From Bacteroidota bacterium (GTDB lineage Bacteria; Bacteroidota; Bacteroidia; Chitinophagales; Chitinophagaceae), in the NCBI GenBank assembly GCA_023433345.1, contig JAEZDA010000081.1:1-23073 (forward strand): a DNA stretch of 23,073 bases, read 5' to 3'. Of this stretch, positions 12,720-20,458 are shown in pieces. The notes below the pieces were generated by a model. The model was not told the origin of the DNA, ran no database searches, and was given only the letters and a program-made list of their open reading frames with translations. Numbering within the stretch: the first letter of the stretch is position 1; every line of letters starts with the position of its first letter. Both the position numbers and the translations under genes were made by a program.

Positions 12720-13817
12720 TTAATCCTGCTTTCTCACAAAATTCAAACGCAGTGAGAACACGTGGGTGTATAGGGGGTTCGATTGGTTTGCAAGATTGGT
12801 GAAAGCATAATCGAGCATTACATTTTTTATTTTGAAGCCTGCTCCAAGGCTTGGCTGATAGATCCAAACTTTTTTCTGATTAAGTGTATCACCATCTGCC
12901 AGAGCTTTCTGGAAGTTCGTAACACCTGCGCGAACGAAGAAGACCTCTTTGATCTTTGCTTCAATACCAAGATGCGGATCGACACTTACTGCATTGCTGC
13001 TTATCACCGTATTTCGTTTACCATCAAACGTTAGTGAAGCATTTGCTTCCGCCAAAAGCTCAATTGATTTGCCGATCCTGAAATCATATCCCCCGCCAAG
13101 CACTAATCGCGGCGAGGTAAGCTCAGTGGATTTTATAGGAATATCATTATTGGTGAGGTAAAGAACTTCTTTCTCTTTGTCGGTAAACTTGTACGTCCAG
13201 GCGTTAAAAGTTGTAGTTATGTCGCGTGCAACAAGCCCGAGGTGCCAGCGGTCGCCGTGCATTTGCACACCTGCATCCAAACCGAAGCCCCATGCTGAAG
13301 CAAATTTGCCCACCTTGCGATAGATCACTTTTGCATTGGCACCGACGCTGATGCGACGGTCATTATCTTCCTTAACATTTTGAGCAAAAGAAAAGAGGAA
13401 GGCATAATCTGCCGAGGAAAAAGATTGAATATTGCCATAGTTTATGCTCCCGTCCGGTTCAACGAGGAATAAGGTATTAGGGATGTCATCTACCGCAAAG
13501 CGGAGCAATGAGAAGCCGATGGTGCGTTTGTTATCCTGCACCGGAATGGCGAAAGAAGCGTAATCGTATTTGGCGATGCCTGCAAAATATTCGGCATGCA
13601 TTATTCCTCCATTGGGAACATCTTTTACACCCACCAACCCGGCGGGATTCCAATATCCGGCTGTTGCGTCGTTGGTAGTGGCTACTTGCGCGGATCCCAT
13701 GGCAAGCCCACGGGCACCGGCGCCGATATTCAAAAATTCATTGGAATATTTACGAAACTGGGCATGACCCGGGAGTGCGGCCAGGAAGGTTAGGGCGATC
13801 AGAAGCGTTTGCCTCAT
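12720..13817 (-). CDS. PorV/PorQ-family outer-membrane beta-barrel protein
   Basis: A 365-residue outer-membrane protein. A signal peptide (1-19, ending GHAQ) leads into the family opening EFLNIGAGARGLAMGSAQVA...YWNPAGL (about 27-58). Alternating amphipathic strands follow, ending in VFSLRLNFVRKQD, as expected of a 14-strand FadL-like barrel. PorV carries cargo from the T9SS translocon to PorU, and PorQ anchors the attachment complex. The opening here differs from that of classical PorV (PFLLI.PD.RAGGMGD), so I give no symbol. It is the first gene of the operon with the PorU-like peptidase, the reverse of porU-porV in Porphyromonas gingivalis. A promoter lies about 95 bp upstream. Barrel and peptidase probably form one attachment unit; this pairing is inference. 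Confidence 0.82.
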   Translation of the reverse strand: MRQTLLIALTFLAALPGHAQFRKYSNEFLNIGAGARGLAMGSAQVATTNDATAGYWNPAGLVGVKDVPNGGIMHAEYFAGIAKYDYASFAIPVQDNKRTIGFSLLRFAVDDIPNTLFLVEPDGSINYGNIQSFSSADYAFLFSFAQNVKEDNDRRISVGANAKVIYRKVGKFASAWGFGLDAGVQMHGDRWHLGLVARDITTTFNAWTYKFTDKEKEVLYLTNNDIPIKSTELTSPRLVLGGGYDFRIGKSIELLAEANASLTFDGKRNTVISSNAVSVDPHLGIEAKIKEVFFVRAGVTNFQKALADGDTLNQKKVWIYQPSLGAGFKIKNVMLDYAFTNLANQSNPLYTHVFSLRLNFVRKQD

Positions 13818-13910
13818 AAAGTTGGTTTATGGATAAGCCTGGATTAACAGGGTGAAAACGAAAAAATACATGAAAAATTGCATGCATGTTTCGAATTCGT
13901 GGCTATCCTC

Positions 13911-13941
13911 CAAATTTACGCTTAAAACGCTATTCGTTCAA
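13911..13941 (-). promoter_or_regulatory. Promoter of the PorV/PorQ-like and PorU-like operon
   Basis: TTG (13939-13941) and TAAATTTG (13911-13918) on the minus strand, 20 bases apart, fit the Bacteroidota -33/-7 consensus. They sit in the spacer just behind the lipoprotein stop codon, so the T9SS pair has its own start of transcription with a leader of nearly 90 bases. Confidence 0.6.
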
Positions 13942-13946
13942 CAATT

Positions 13947-14525
13947 TCAGTCGCTTTTAGCCGATGATCTTCCGTTTAACACCACCAGGAAAAGCTGCAG
14001 GTTCTTTTCAGGATTGGAGGCCATTTTCTGCATTGATCTGTAGAAGCTATTGTTCACTTTTCCCAACTCGTACATGTAAGCCAGAACGAGATAATTTTTA
14101 CCTGGAGTAAAATTGGCGATGGATGAATCGGCAACCGAATAAAAAATCCCTTTTTTAGCTTCGCCATCAGCAGGGCCTACTTCCCCTTTTAGCAGGTATT
14201 TTTCCATCAATCCCACACATTGGTTCTTTGTCAGAGTGTCTGCCATTACGATCTGCTCTTTTCGCTCATTAAGAAGGTAAACAAATGGAAGCGCCAACTC
14301 ATTCTTGCGGAATTGGGCTATCATTTCCGTTTTTGCCTGCTCATCTGGCCAAACAATGTTAGCGCTTTGCACTCCCGTTTCCTTTGATATCTTCCTCAGC
14401 GTTTTTTCACTCATTCCGGGATACTCCCTGCCGAGTTCGGATTTGGCTATCAACATTTTTTTGCAGCCGATCGTTAATAATAATGATGCTGCTAAAAGTA
14501 AAAGTGAAATCTGAAATGTCTTCAT
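13947..14525 (-). CDS. Putative lipoprotein of unknown function
   Basis: A 192-residue protein with a type II signal peptide: hydrophobic core LLLLAASLLLT and lipobox TIGC with the modified cysteine at C21. It should be lipid-anchored, and CKK behind the cysteine leaves inner or outer membrane open. The rest is hydrophilic. Residues 45-125 (KISKETGVQSANIVWPDEQ..., FVYLLNERKEQIVMADTLTKNQC) have a rhythm that recalls thioredoxin-like folds, but no CxxC is present and I do not claim that family. Its start lies only 22 bp below the T-tract of a strong terminator, so transcripts must pass that terminator or begin inside the preceding gene. A new promoter follows it for the T9SS operon. No close family is recognised. 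Confidence 0.65.
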   Translation of the reverse strand: MKTFQISLLLLAASLLLTIGCKKMLIAKSELGREYPGMSEKTLRKISKETGVQSANIVWPDEQAKTEMIAQFRKNELALPFVYLLNERKEQIVMADTLTKNQCVGLMEKYLLKGEVGPADGEAKKGIFYSVADSSIANFTPGKNYLVLAYMYELGKVNNSFYRSMQKMASNPEKNLQLFLVVLNGRSSAKSD

Positions 14526-14546
14526 GCTGTTCGTGATTTATGATTT

Positions 14547-14584
14547 AAAAAAAAGGAGGTACCGGACCTCACGATCCGGCACCT
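14547..14584 (-). terminator. Intrinsic terminator behind the 160-residue secreted protein gene
   Basis: On the minus strand AGGTGCCGGA pairs with TCCGGTACCT (one G-U) around an 8-base loop. Two C and eight T follow. The only imperfect pair is a wobble when read as minus-strand RNA. It lies between two same-strand genes, 22 bp before the next start codon. Confidence 0.8.
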
Positions 14585-14592
14585 TTCCGGGA

Positions 14593-15075
14593 TCAATTGC
14601 TCAGTTCAAACTCATAAATAAGGTACTCACCTTCTTCCTTCATCGGCGCCTTTTGGGGAAGGATTGTTCCGTATGGCTTTTTGTTTACATAAAGTACAAT
14701 CTTTTCTTCGATAGGGAGGTAGGAAAGATCTTCCTCTTTGTATTCTTCCATTTCCCCGATCTGCCGGGGAACCGCAATCCACAACTTGCTTTTAGAAAAT
14801 GCCACCCCGGCATAAATTTCATTCTTTTCCACCCGTGGGTGTTCTTCACCGAAGGATAAACCAAAAGAGCAGTTTGGGTCGCCGGTATTAGCGGTAAAAA
14901 AGTCCCAATGAGCACGAATGCACAGGCCAAACCCGCGCTGACATTCGGTTCGGGGCTTTTTGAACTTAACCGAAGTAATATGAAAGATGCAGGTATTCTT
15001 TTTTTGGGCAATTGAATCAAACCCGAAAAAAATGCCCGCAACTGCAAAAGCAAATGCAATGAAAAACTGTTTCAT
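14593..15075 (-). CDS. Secreted protein of unknown function
   Basis: A 160-residue protein with a clear signal peptide (MKQFFIAFAFAVAGIFFGFDSIAQ, cut probably after AQ at residue 24). I chose the ATG at 15073-15075. The open frame extends 43 codons upstream but would bury the signal peptide inside the chain. The mature part has three or four cysteines (NTCIFH, TECQRGFGLC, PNCSFG), so disulfide bonds are likely after export. The C-terminal half is strand-rich (KIVLYVNKKPYGTILPQ, YLIYEFELS). I recognise no family. A strong terminator follows. It is divergent from tyrS, with 243 bp between the starts. Confidence 0.7.
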   Translation of the reverse strand: MKQFFIAFAFAVAGIFFGFDSIAQKKNTCIFHITSVKFKKPRTECQRGFGLCIRAHWDFFTANTGDPNCSFGLSFGEEHPRVEKNEIYAGVAFSKSKLWIAVPRQIGEMEEYKEEDLSYLPIEEKIVLYVNKKPYGTILPQKAPMKEEGEYLIYEFELSN

Positions 15076-15318
15076 AAGGGAACGAATTAAATTTTTATGG
15101 ATGCCTGTATTTAAAATGCGATGAACAGGTTTGCTCGCAGGAAAAATGGTTGGCCATTCCTTTGTTCCGGAGTGCAAGAAAAGGCACGACCAAAATGATA
15201 TCAAGGTAAATTCATCGTTTCATGATGCTTTTTTAGCGCCGGCTAAAAGCCGGGCCCCAAGTGAAAACCTGCGAAGAAAATTCAAGCAACATGACGAATA
15301 TTCTGCAAATTTGCACGC

Positions 15319-16611
15319 ATGAAAACGGACCTGAAGAACCTGGTTAAGGAATTGACATGGCGCGGGATGGTGCAGGATATAATTCCCGGCACCGAAGATC
15401 AGTTAATGAAAGAAGTTACCACCGGTTATGTCGGTTTCGACCCGACGGCTGATAGTTTACATATAGGGAGCCTGGTTCCTATTATTTTATTGATGCATCT
15501 TCAACGTTGCGGACACAAACCCATCGCATTAGTTGGCGGCGCAACCGGAATGGTGGGCGACCCAAGTTTTAAAAGCGAGGAGAGAAATATGCTTGGTGAG
15601 GAAACCCTGAGGTTTAACCTTGCCGGTATTAGAAAACAGCTTGAGCAGTACCTGGATTTTAATGCGTCTATCCCTAACCGTGCGGAAGTGGTAAACAACT
15701 ACGACTGGTTCAGGAACATTTCTTTTCTGGATTTCATCCGCGACACCGGCAAACACATCACGGTAAATTACATGATGAGTAAAGACAGTGTAAAAAAAAG
15801 ACTGGAAGGCAATAATGGTATGAGCTTTACAGAATTCAGTTACCAGCTCATTCAAGGCTATGATTTTTACTGGCTGAACTCTCACAAGAATTGCAAACTG
15901 CAATTAGGTGGCAGCGACCAATGGGGAAACATTGTTACAGGAACTGAACTTATCCGCCGCAAATCAGGTAATGATGCATTTGCCATCACTTGTCCCCTGT
16001 TGAAAAAAGCTGACGGCGGCAAATTTGGCAAAACGGAATCGGGAAACATCTGGCTGGATGAAGGAAAAACATCTCCTTTTCATTTTTACCAGTTTTGGCT
16101 TAATGCGTCTGACAGTGATGCCGAATCCTGGATCAAGATATTTACTTTTTTAGACGAACCCGTTATCAATGATCTGACAGAAGCGCATCATAAAGACCTT
16201 TCACAGCGTATTCTTCAGAAAAAACTTGCGGAAGAAGTCACAAGGCTTGTGCATGGTGAAGAGAAACTGCAGGCAGCGCTTGAAACAACGAAGCGACTAT
16301 TCAGCAATGCCGACAAGCCGATAGCTGAAATGAGCGAGGATGACCTTGAAAGCATGGAAGGGATAGTGAAAACGAATTTTCCGTTAGCTGGCTTACGGCA
16401 AGGGATAGACGTAATTTCCTTTTTGGCAGAAACGAATATTTTCCCGAGCAAGGGTGAGGCCAGAAAGATGTTGCAAAACGGCGGCGTGAGTATCAACCGT
16501 GAAAAAATAACCGACTTACAGCAAGGGATAGACGAAAAGATGCTGTTGCATGGAAAATATCTGCTGGTTCAGAAAGGGAAGAAGAATTATTTTTTAGTCG
16601 TGAGTCAGTAG
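15319..16611 (+). CDS. tyrS: Tyrosyl-tRNA synthetase
   Basis: A 430-residue class I aminoacyl-tRNA synthetase that charges tRNA-Tyr; the tRNA-Tyr gene is in this window. The HIGH motif is HIGS at residues 48-51. The tyrosine-binding QGYDFYWL lies near 179-186 and GGSDQWGN near 197-204. The KMSKS-equivalent loop is KFGKTE at 235-240, the usual form in bacterial TyrRS. The C-terminal S4-like RNA-binding domain covers about 360-425 (PSKGEARKMLQNGGVSINREKI). Length and motifs are normal, with no sign of a second or resistant variant. A 12-bp palindrome TGCAAATTTGCA ends just before the ATG. No T-box was seen, as expected outside Firmicutes. Confidence 0.97.
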   Translation: MKTDLKNLVKELTWRGMVQDIIPGTEDQLMKEVTTGYVGFDPTADSLHIGSLVPIILLMHLQRCGHKPIALVGGATGMVGDPSFKSEERNMLGEETLRFNLAGIRKQLEQYLDFNASIPNRAEVVNNYDWFRNISFLDFIRDTGKHITVNYMMSKDSVKKRLEGNNGMSFTEFSYQLIQGYDFYWLNSHKNCKLQLGGSDQWGNIVTGTELIRRKSGNDAFAITCPLLKKADGGKFGKTESGNIWLDEGKTSPFHFYQFWLNASDSDAESWIKIFTFLDEPVINDLTEAHHKDLSQRILQKKLAEEVTRLVHGEEKLQAALETTKRLFSNADKPIAEMSEDDLESMEGIVKTNFPLAGLRQGIDVISFLAETNIFPSKGEARKMLQNGGVSINREKITDLQQGIDEKMLLHGKYLLVQKGKKNYFLVVSQ

Positions 16612-16915
16612 TCGGCAGTCTATAGTCGAAACAACAGTTTTTTCAACGCGTTTTAAGGTCAGAATTTGTAATCATTGCTGTGATGAAAACTTTCTGAATA
16701 CTTATCAAATTACTCGCATAAATATAATATCAGGTATTTTATTGAATAAGGAGTAATGCTTTTGAATTGGGATAGATTTCACACGAAGGACACGGAGAAA
16801 TACCCAGATACAGATAGAGAGCAAAGTTCTAGATCACTTTATTTTTCTTCGACCGAGCGATTAGGTGATGGCTTGCCTGAACCCTGAACCCTGGAGCCTG
16901 TCACCTTCAAAATTT
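16612..16915. other. Intergenic region between tyrS and the hydrolase gene (convergent)
   Basis: About 300 bp between two convergent genes. It holds short imperfect repeats (AGTCGGCAGTC/TATAGTCG near 16608-16628 and GAACCCTGAACCCTGG near 16880-16894). I see no gene, RNA or good terminator in it. Confidence 0.55.
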
Positions 16916-17914
16916 CTACTTTTTGAGAAACTCCACCAGCGGTTCAATAAACTTATCAAACACTTCTACGTGCGGCATATGGCCGACATCATCTAATTCA
17001 ACTAGTTTTGATTTTGGAATTGCCTGCTGCGTTTTCTTACCAAGTTCATTGTACAATCCCATTTTGTCCTGAATATCTTTCGGCGCTCTTTCCCTGCCAA
17101 TAGCGGTGCGGTCGCGCGTGCCAATGATGAGCAATGTTGGGCATTTGATGTTTTTAAATTCATACACCACAGGTTGCGTAAAGATCATGTCTGTAGTAAG
17201 TGCGGCATTCCATGCAATGATGGGATAATCTTTATGGAGGGTCCACCCTGCTAAAAGGTTCAACCATGGCTCATAATCCGGTTTCCATTTATTATCATAG
17301 TAAAACTTCAACTGATAATTGCGGTAACTCTCCACGGTGTTTTTTAATTCATTCTCGTAGTTTTTGTCAATAGTTTGATAAGGCGCCATTACTTTATAAT
17401 CTTCAAGGCCGATGGGATTCTCGAGAATAAGCTTGTCCGTCATTTCCGGGTACATCAATGCAAAACGCGCTGCCAGCATTCCGCCCATCGAATGGCCGAG
17501 AACGCTTACCTTTTTTATCCCCAGAGTGTCTAATATCGACTTTGTGTTCCCGGCCAGTTGCTGAAAACTATACTGGTAATTTTCAGGCTTGGTTGATTTT
17601 CCAAATCCTATTTGATCGGCCGCAATAACGCGAAATCCGTTTTTTGACAACTCCTCTATCGTTTGCTCCCAATAAGCTATGTTGAAATTTTTACCATGCA
17701 ACAGCAGCACCACATTCCCATTTGCGTTATTTAAAGGTGATACATCTATATAAGCCATTTTCAAATCTTGTTTCTGCGATTTAAACACATGGAATTTCTC
17801 CGGAAAAGGATATTTAATGGCAGAAAGATCTTTATCTAACGGAATTAACTTTTGTTGTGTGAAGGAATTTAAAAACGCAAAACAAATTATAGTGGAAAGG
17901 AAGAGTTTTTTCAT
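16916..17914 (-). CDS. Secreted alpha/beta hydrolase
   Basis: A 332-residue alpha/beta-hydrolase-fold protein with a signal peptide (1-19, MKKLFLSTIICFAFLNSFT), so it probably acts in the periplasm or outside. The oxyanion motif is HGKNF at 73-77. The nucleophile elbow GHSMGG puts the catalytic Ser at 142. The acid is probably D268 (GTRDRT) and the base H312 (DVGHMPH). A cap region of about 175-250, rich in Tyr and Trp (YRNYQLKFYYDNKWKPDYEPW), covers the site. Similar proteins are annotated as haloperoxidase- or epoxide-hydrolase-like, esterases or lactonases; the substrate cannot be told. The gene stands alone, convergent with tyrS, with a repeat array upstream. The triad is complete, so the enzyme should be active. 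Confidence 0.85.
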   Translation of the reverse strand: MKKLFLSTIICFAFLNSFTQQKLIPLDKDLSAIKYPFPEKFHVFKSQKQDLKMAYIDVSPLNNANGNVVLLLHGKNFNIAYWEQTIEELSKNGFRVIAADQIGFGKSTKPENYQYSFQQLAGNTKSILDTLGIKKVSVLGHSMGGMLAARFALMYPEMTDKLILENPIGLEDYKVMAPYQTIDKNYENELKNTVESYRNYQLKFYYDNKWKPDYEPWLNLLAGWTLHKDYPIIAWNAALTTDMIFTQPVVYEFKNIKCPTLLIIGTRDRTAIGRERAPKDIQDKMGLYNELGKKTQQAIPKSKLVELDDVGHMPHVEVFDKFIEPLVEFLKK

Positions 17915-17996
17915 GGCTGACCATTTTCGTTAAACGTGTAAAAAGCATGCCGTGTTTAGTTTGGAACCCGCATACATGCAGGTTTCAGGGTTGAAA

Positions 17997-18757
17997 TCGC
18001 GCAATCAGCGGTGCAATGATCAGCGATCTCAGCGGGAAACATATAGTGCGATGCAATGGTTCCCGCGGATAACGCAGACTATTCACCCTAAAATTTTTTG
18101 ACGAACAGTTCAATGCGCAGGGGTGCGCAGAAGTTCCTGTCGATTAAATAAATGGTCACGGGCCAATTCGCGAAATCAACGGTGCATTGATTTGCGGCCT
18201 TTGCGGAAAATAATTAAGTGCGATGCAATGGTTCCCGCGGATAACGCAGACTATTCACTCTAAAATTTTTTGACGAACAGTTTAATGCGCAGAGTGCGCC
18301 GATAATCCTGTCGAATTAAATAAACGGTTACGGGCCAGATTCGCGCAATCAGCGGTGCATTGATCAGCGATCTCTGCGGGAAACATATAGTGCGATGCAA
18401 TGGTTCCCGCGGATAAACGCTGATTGTTCGATCCTATTCTTTTTCGGCCACAGTTTAATGGGGCGAGTGCGCGGATAATCCTGTCGAATAAAATAAACGG
18501 TTACGAGTCACATTCGCGCAATCAGCGGTGCATTGATCAGCGATCTTTGCGGGAAACAATTAGTGCGGTGCAAAGGTTCCCGCGGATAACGCAGACTTTC
18601 TATCCCTAACTTTTGTATCGCATAGTTCGATGCGCAGGCTTCCGCAGAAAACCCTATCATTCGGGAAATCAGCGGTGCATTTGATCTGCGGCCTCTGCGG
18701 GAAATATCAGGTGCGATGCTAAGGTTCCCGCGGATAGGCGCTGATTGTTCAATTCGA
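17997..18757. repeat. Satellite-like tandem array, about 172-bp unit, 4.5 copies
   Basis: The block beginning GTGCGATGCA and followed by GGTTCCCGCGGATA starts at 18046, 18218, 18390, 18563 and 18711, giving periods of 172, 172, 173 and 148 bp. The rest of the unit is repeated too: TCGCG(C/A)AATCA(G/A)CGGTGCA opens each unit, and in the first two copies a CTAAAATTTTTTGACGAACA tract follows. Copies differ by scattered substitutions; the last is shortened. Each unit contains GCGGGAA and, about 20 bases on, TTCCCGC, able to pair in four of five copies. Unit length is not a multiple of three, so it does not encode a repeat protein. No CRISPR-like short direct repeats with unique spacers are present. 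Confidence 0.9.
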
Positions 18758-18858
18758 TAATGCAGGTGATAACACTGCACAGGCAATTAACTTCCTTTAG
18801 ATAAACGTTGGGTAAATATTTTTTCGATAACATGCAGGTGATAACACCTGCACAGGCA
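18753..18858. repeat. Pair of 33-36 bp direct repeats containing hairpins
   Basis: TTCGATAA, an optional CA, then TGCAGGTGATAACAC, an optional C, and TGCACAGGCA occur at 18753-18785 and 18823-18858. In the second copy TGCAGGTG/CACCTGCA is a perfect 8-bp hairpin around ATAA. The first copy has lost one C and pairs less well. The pair lies between the satellite array and cphB. Confidence 0.75.
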
Positions 18859-18901
18859 CCACTCACATCAGTTTGATTACAGTGAGATTTGTTCACATCC
18901 A

Positions 18902-18957
18902 GCAAATGCCGACGCTTTGGTCGGCATCGAGACCAACACGGCTGCGTCTCGATTTGC
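18902..18957. repeat. Two-hairpin repeat element, copy B
   Basis: Hairpin 1 is TGCCGAC/GTCGGCA (18907-18913, 18920-18926) with loop GCTTTG. Hairpin 2 is ATCGAGAC/GTCTCGAT (18926-18933, 18946-18953) with a 12-base loop. Outer arms GCAAAT (18902-18907) and ATTTGC (18952-18957) could close a three-way junction. Compared with copy A (580-619), the A-T pair in stem 1 has become C-G and the C-G pair in stem 2 has become A-T, so base pairing is kept while sequence changes. It lies 35-90 bp behind the cphB stop. Confidence 0.7.
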
Positions 18958-18991
18958 ACATCAGCACATCGCCGAATCAGTACATTTACAT

Positions 18992-19888
18992 TTACTCCAC
19001 GTGAACCTGTTTCGCCACTACGGCGCCAATCTCCACTTCCGGAATGAATATTCTCTCTTTAACCAGGTAACCGTTACCTTTTTCGCAAAAGTGAACCTTC
19101 AAATTCTCAATACTGATGGGGTTGCCGTCGGGGATATCGGCAATATTGCTGTGGCGGATGTCGTGCCCGTCTATGATCATTACAAGTCCGGAACCGATGG
19201 CTTCCATTTTGTTTCCGCCGGTGATGAGCATGCCGGTGTCTTCACCGAGGCCGATACCAATGCAGGAAGGATTTGTGGAAACCGCCTGGGCCAACCGGCC
19301 GAACCGCCCGCGTTTTTCAAAGTGTGAATCGAAGATAACGTCACGCATAAACGCTAACCCGGTTGTGATCTTTACCTCACCTTTCAAATGAGCCCGCGTA
19401 GCATTGCCTTCATAGATCATTGTATTGCTCATTGCCATAGCTCCTGCAGATGTTCCGGCTACCACAAAACTTTCTTCTTCCCGGTAGCGCTGCATCACTA
19501 TTTCCTGCAAGGGCATTCCTCCGAAGGTGCTGGTGAGCCGCATTTGGTTGCCACCGCTGAACATCACTGCATCGCAATTTTTTATTCTTTCTATATATTC
19601 TTCATTAGCTGCATCATGACGGTTGCGAATGTGCATGACTCCAACATCATTGCTTCCGATCTTTCTGAAAGCATTCAGGTAATTCTCTCCCACTTCCTGC
19701 GGGATCATGCTTGCCGTGGTGATCACTTCAATGCGGCTGTCGGTGCCGCCGATCTCTTCAACGATCCGGCGAAGTATACCGAGTTCAAAAAAATTGAGGT
19801 TATTTCTTTGGATCTCTCCTTTCTCAAGGTCTGTACCCTTATCCTCCGCACCACCGATGGCGAAGAGTTTTCCTTTGGCAATTGACAT
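18992..19888 (-). CDS. cphB: Cyanophycinase
   Basis: A 298-residue serine peptidase of family S51 that breaks cyanophycin (a polymer of aspartate with arginine side chains) into beta-Asp-Arg dipeptides in the cytoplasm. The fold is that of peptidase E and glutamine amidotransferase-like proteins. The nucleophile is S147 in AGTSAGAM. FSGGNQ at 110-115 and DSHFEKRGRFGRL at 187-199 (family His189) are further hallmarks. The opening GKLFAIGGAEDK is typical. Length agrees with CphB. No signal peptide is present, fitting an intracellular polymer. The gene is divergent from cphA, with about 570 bp between them. It has its own -7 element (TAAATTTG at 19910-19917, minus), giving a short leader. Its partner isoaspartyl dipeptidase is not in the window. 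Confidence 0.94.
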   Translation of the reverse strand: MSIAKGKLFAIGGAEDKGTDLEKGEIQRNNLNFFELGILRRIVEEIGGTDSRIEVITTASMIPQEVGENYLNAFRKIGSNDVGVMHIRNRHDAANEEYIERIKNCDAVMFSGGNQMRLTSTFGGMPLQEIVMQRYREEESFVVAGTSAGAMAMSNTMIYEGNATRAHLKGEVKITTGLAFMRDVIFDSHFEKRGRFGRLAQAVSTNPSCIGIGLGEDTGMLITGGNKMEAIGSGLVMIIDGHDIRHSNIADIPDGNPISIENLKVHFCEKGNGYLVKERIFIPEVEIGAVVAKQVHVE

Positions 19889-19909
19889 TCGAGGCTTTTC
19901 TGGTTAACG

Positions 19910-19917
19910 CAAATTTA
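19910..19917 (-). promoter_or_regulatory. Probable cphB promoter -7 element
   Basis: TAAATTTG on the minus strand matches TAnnTTTG and is identical to the -7 element ahead of the T9SS operon. The ATG follows 21 bp later. No good -33 element is visible. Confidence 0.45.
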
Positions 19918-20093
19918 ATGTAAAACGTATGCCATGATGGTTAAGGAAGTTATACACGAATGTTAATTAGTATAATGGTTTAATGGTTTGGTGGTTTCGT
20001 GGTTTGGTAGTTGATTTAACGTCTGCGACAGATAAAAATTCAAACTTCATCAATCCTAAATCAAATATCGCAACTACATAATTCATAAATCTC

Positions 20094-20193
20094 TCAGGGC
20101 GTGCCACCGGCCGCCGGTCGGCCGCTGTCGGGCTATTAGCTTTACTCCGCCCCGCCTTGCGGGCCGGGGTACCGCCGCTATCCCTCACGCAGG
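20094..20193. repeat. GC-rich hairpin-rich block resembling a dispersed Bacteroidota repeat
   Basis: Read on the minus strand, GTGAGGGATAGCGGCGG opens the block and GCTAATAGCCCGACAGC stands in its middle. Between them CCCGC/GCGGG forms a hairpin, and behind them ACCGG/CCGGT forms another. The GC content is far above the flanks. The phrase pair GGGATAGCGGC and AGCCCGACAGC recalls extragenic repeats common in this phylum. Only one copy is in this window, so the repeat status rests on memory of the family. Confidence 0.45.
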
Positions 20194-20392
20194 ATTAATT
20201 ATTAAATTGAAATACGCCTCATCCTCATCGTAAATTGTAAATCGCAATTCCTAATTTGTTTCCAACCTATCAATCATTCCAACATCGCCAACAATTCCAA
20301 TCATTCAAACCATTCCACGTAATAAAAGCGCAAACCGGCAGGGAGGAATGTATTTTTGAGACCCATTTCGATTTATCTTAGTCAGCTGCAAC

Positions 20393-20454
20393 TAATCGTA
20401 AATCGTAAATCGTAAATCGTAAATCGTAAATCGTAAATCGTAAATCGTAAATCG
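20393..20454 (+). repeat. Heptanucleotide microsatellite before cphA
   Basis: Eight perfect copies of TAAATCG (20399-20454), preceded by a partial TAATCG, end four bases before the cphA ATG. The array occupies the place of the ribosome-binding region and, depending on the start of transcription, all or part of the leader. Copy-number change would alter leader or promoter spacing by 7 bp per unit. Confidence 0.9.
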
Positions 20455-20458
20455 TTAC

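Larger units (their letters stand above)
17915..18991. other. Gene-free repeat region between the hydrolase gene and cphB
   Basis: This spacer of about 1.08 kb contains no supportable gene. It holds the 172-bp tandem array, a pair of 33-36 bp direct repeats with hairpins, copy B of the two-hairpin element and an octamer repeat. Open frames within it are not kept from unit to unit. Confidence 0.8.
19889..20458. other. Divergent intergenic region between cphB and cphA
   Basis: About 570 bp, no supportable gene. On the cphB side lies the -7 element TAAATTTG (19910-19917, minus). Then come degenerate repeats of GTGGTTT/TAATGGTTT type (about 19972-20013), a GC-rich repeat-like block (20094-20193), and AT-rich sequence with CATTCCAA-like repeats. 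The cphA side ends in a heptamer array. A TATTTTTG at 20351-20358 fits TAnnTTTG on the plus strand and could serve cphA, but I find no -33 partner. Confidence 0.6.

Noticed and set aside
15239..15253. Terminator at CCGGCT-AAA-AGCCGG
   Set aside because: No T-tract follows the stem on either strand.
15304..15315. Operator at the palindrome TGCAAATTTGCA before tyrS
   Set aside because: A single 12-bp AT-rich palindrome is weak evidence, and no regulator or second site is seen.
18015..18066. Pseudoknot in each satellite unit (CATTG/CAATG with GCGGGAA/TTCCCGC)
   Set aside because: The order of the arms allows it on paper, but the CATTG/CAATG pair is not kept in all copies and no covariation was seen.
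17997..18757. CRISPR array
   Set aside because: The repeat unit is about 172 bp and repeated over its whole length; there are no short identical repeats with unique spacers and no cas genes.
18508..18786. 92-residue minus-strand open frame
   Set aside because: It lies in the satellite array, the unit length shifts the frame from copy to copy, and the product has no family-like features.
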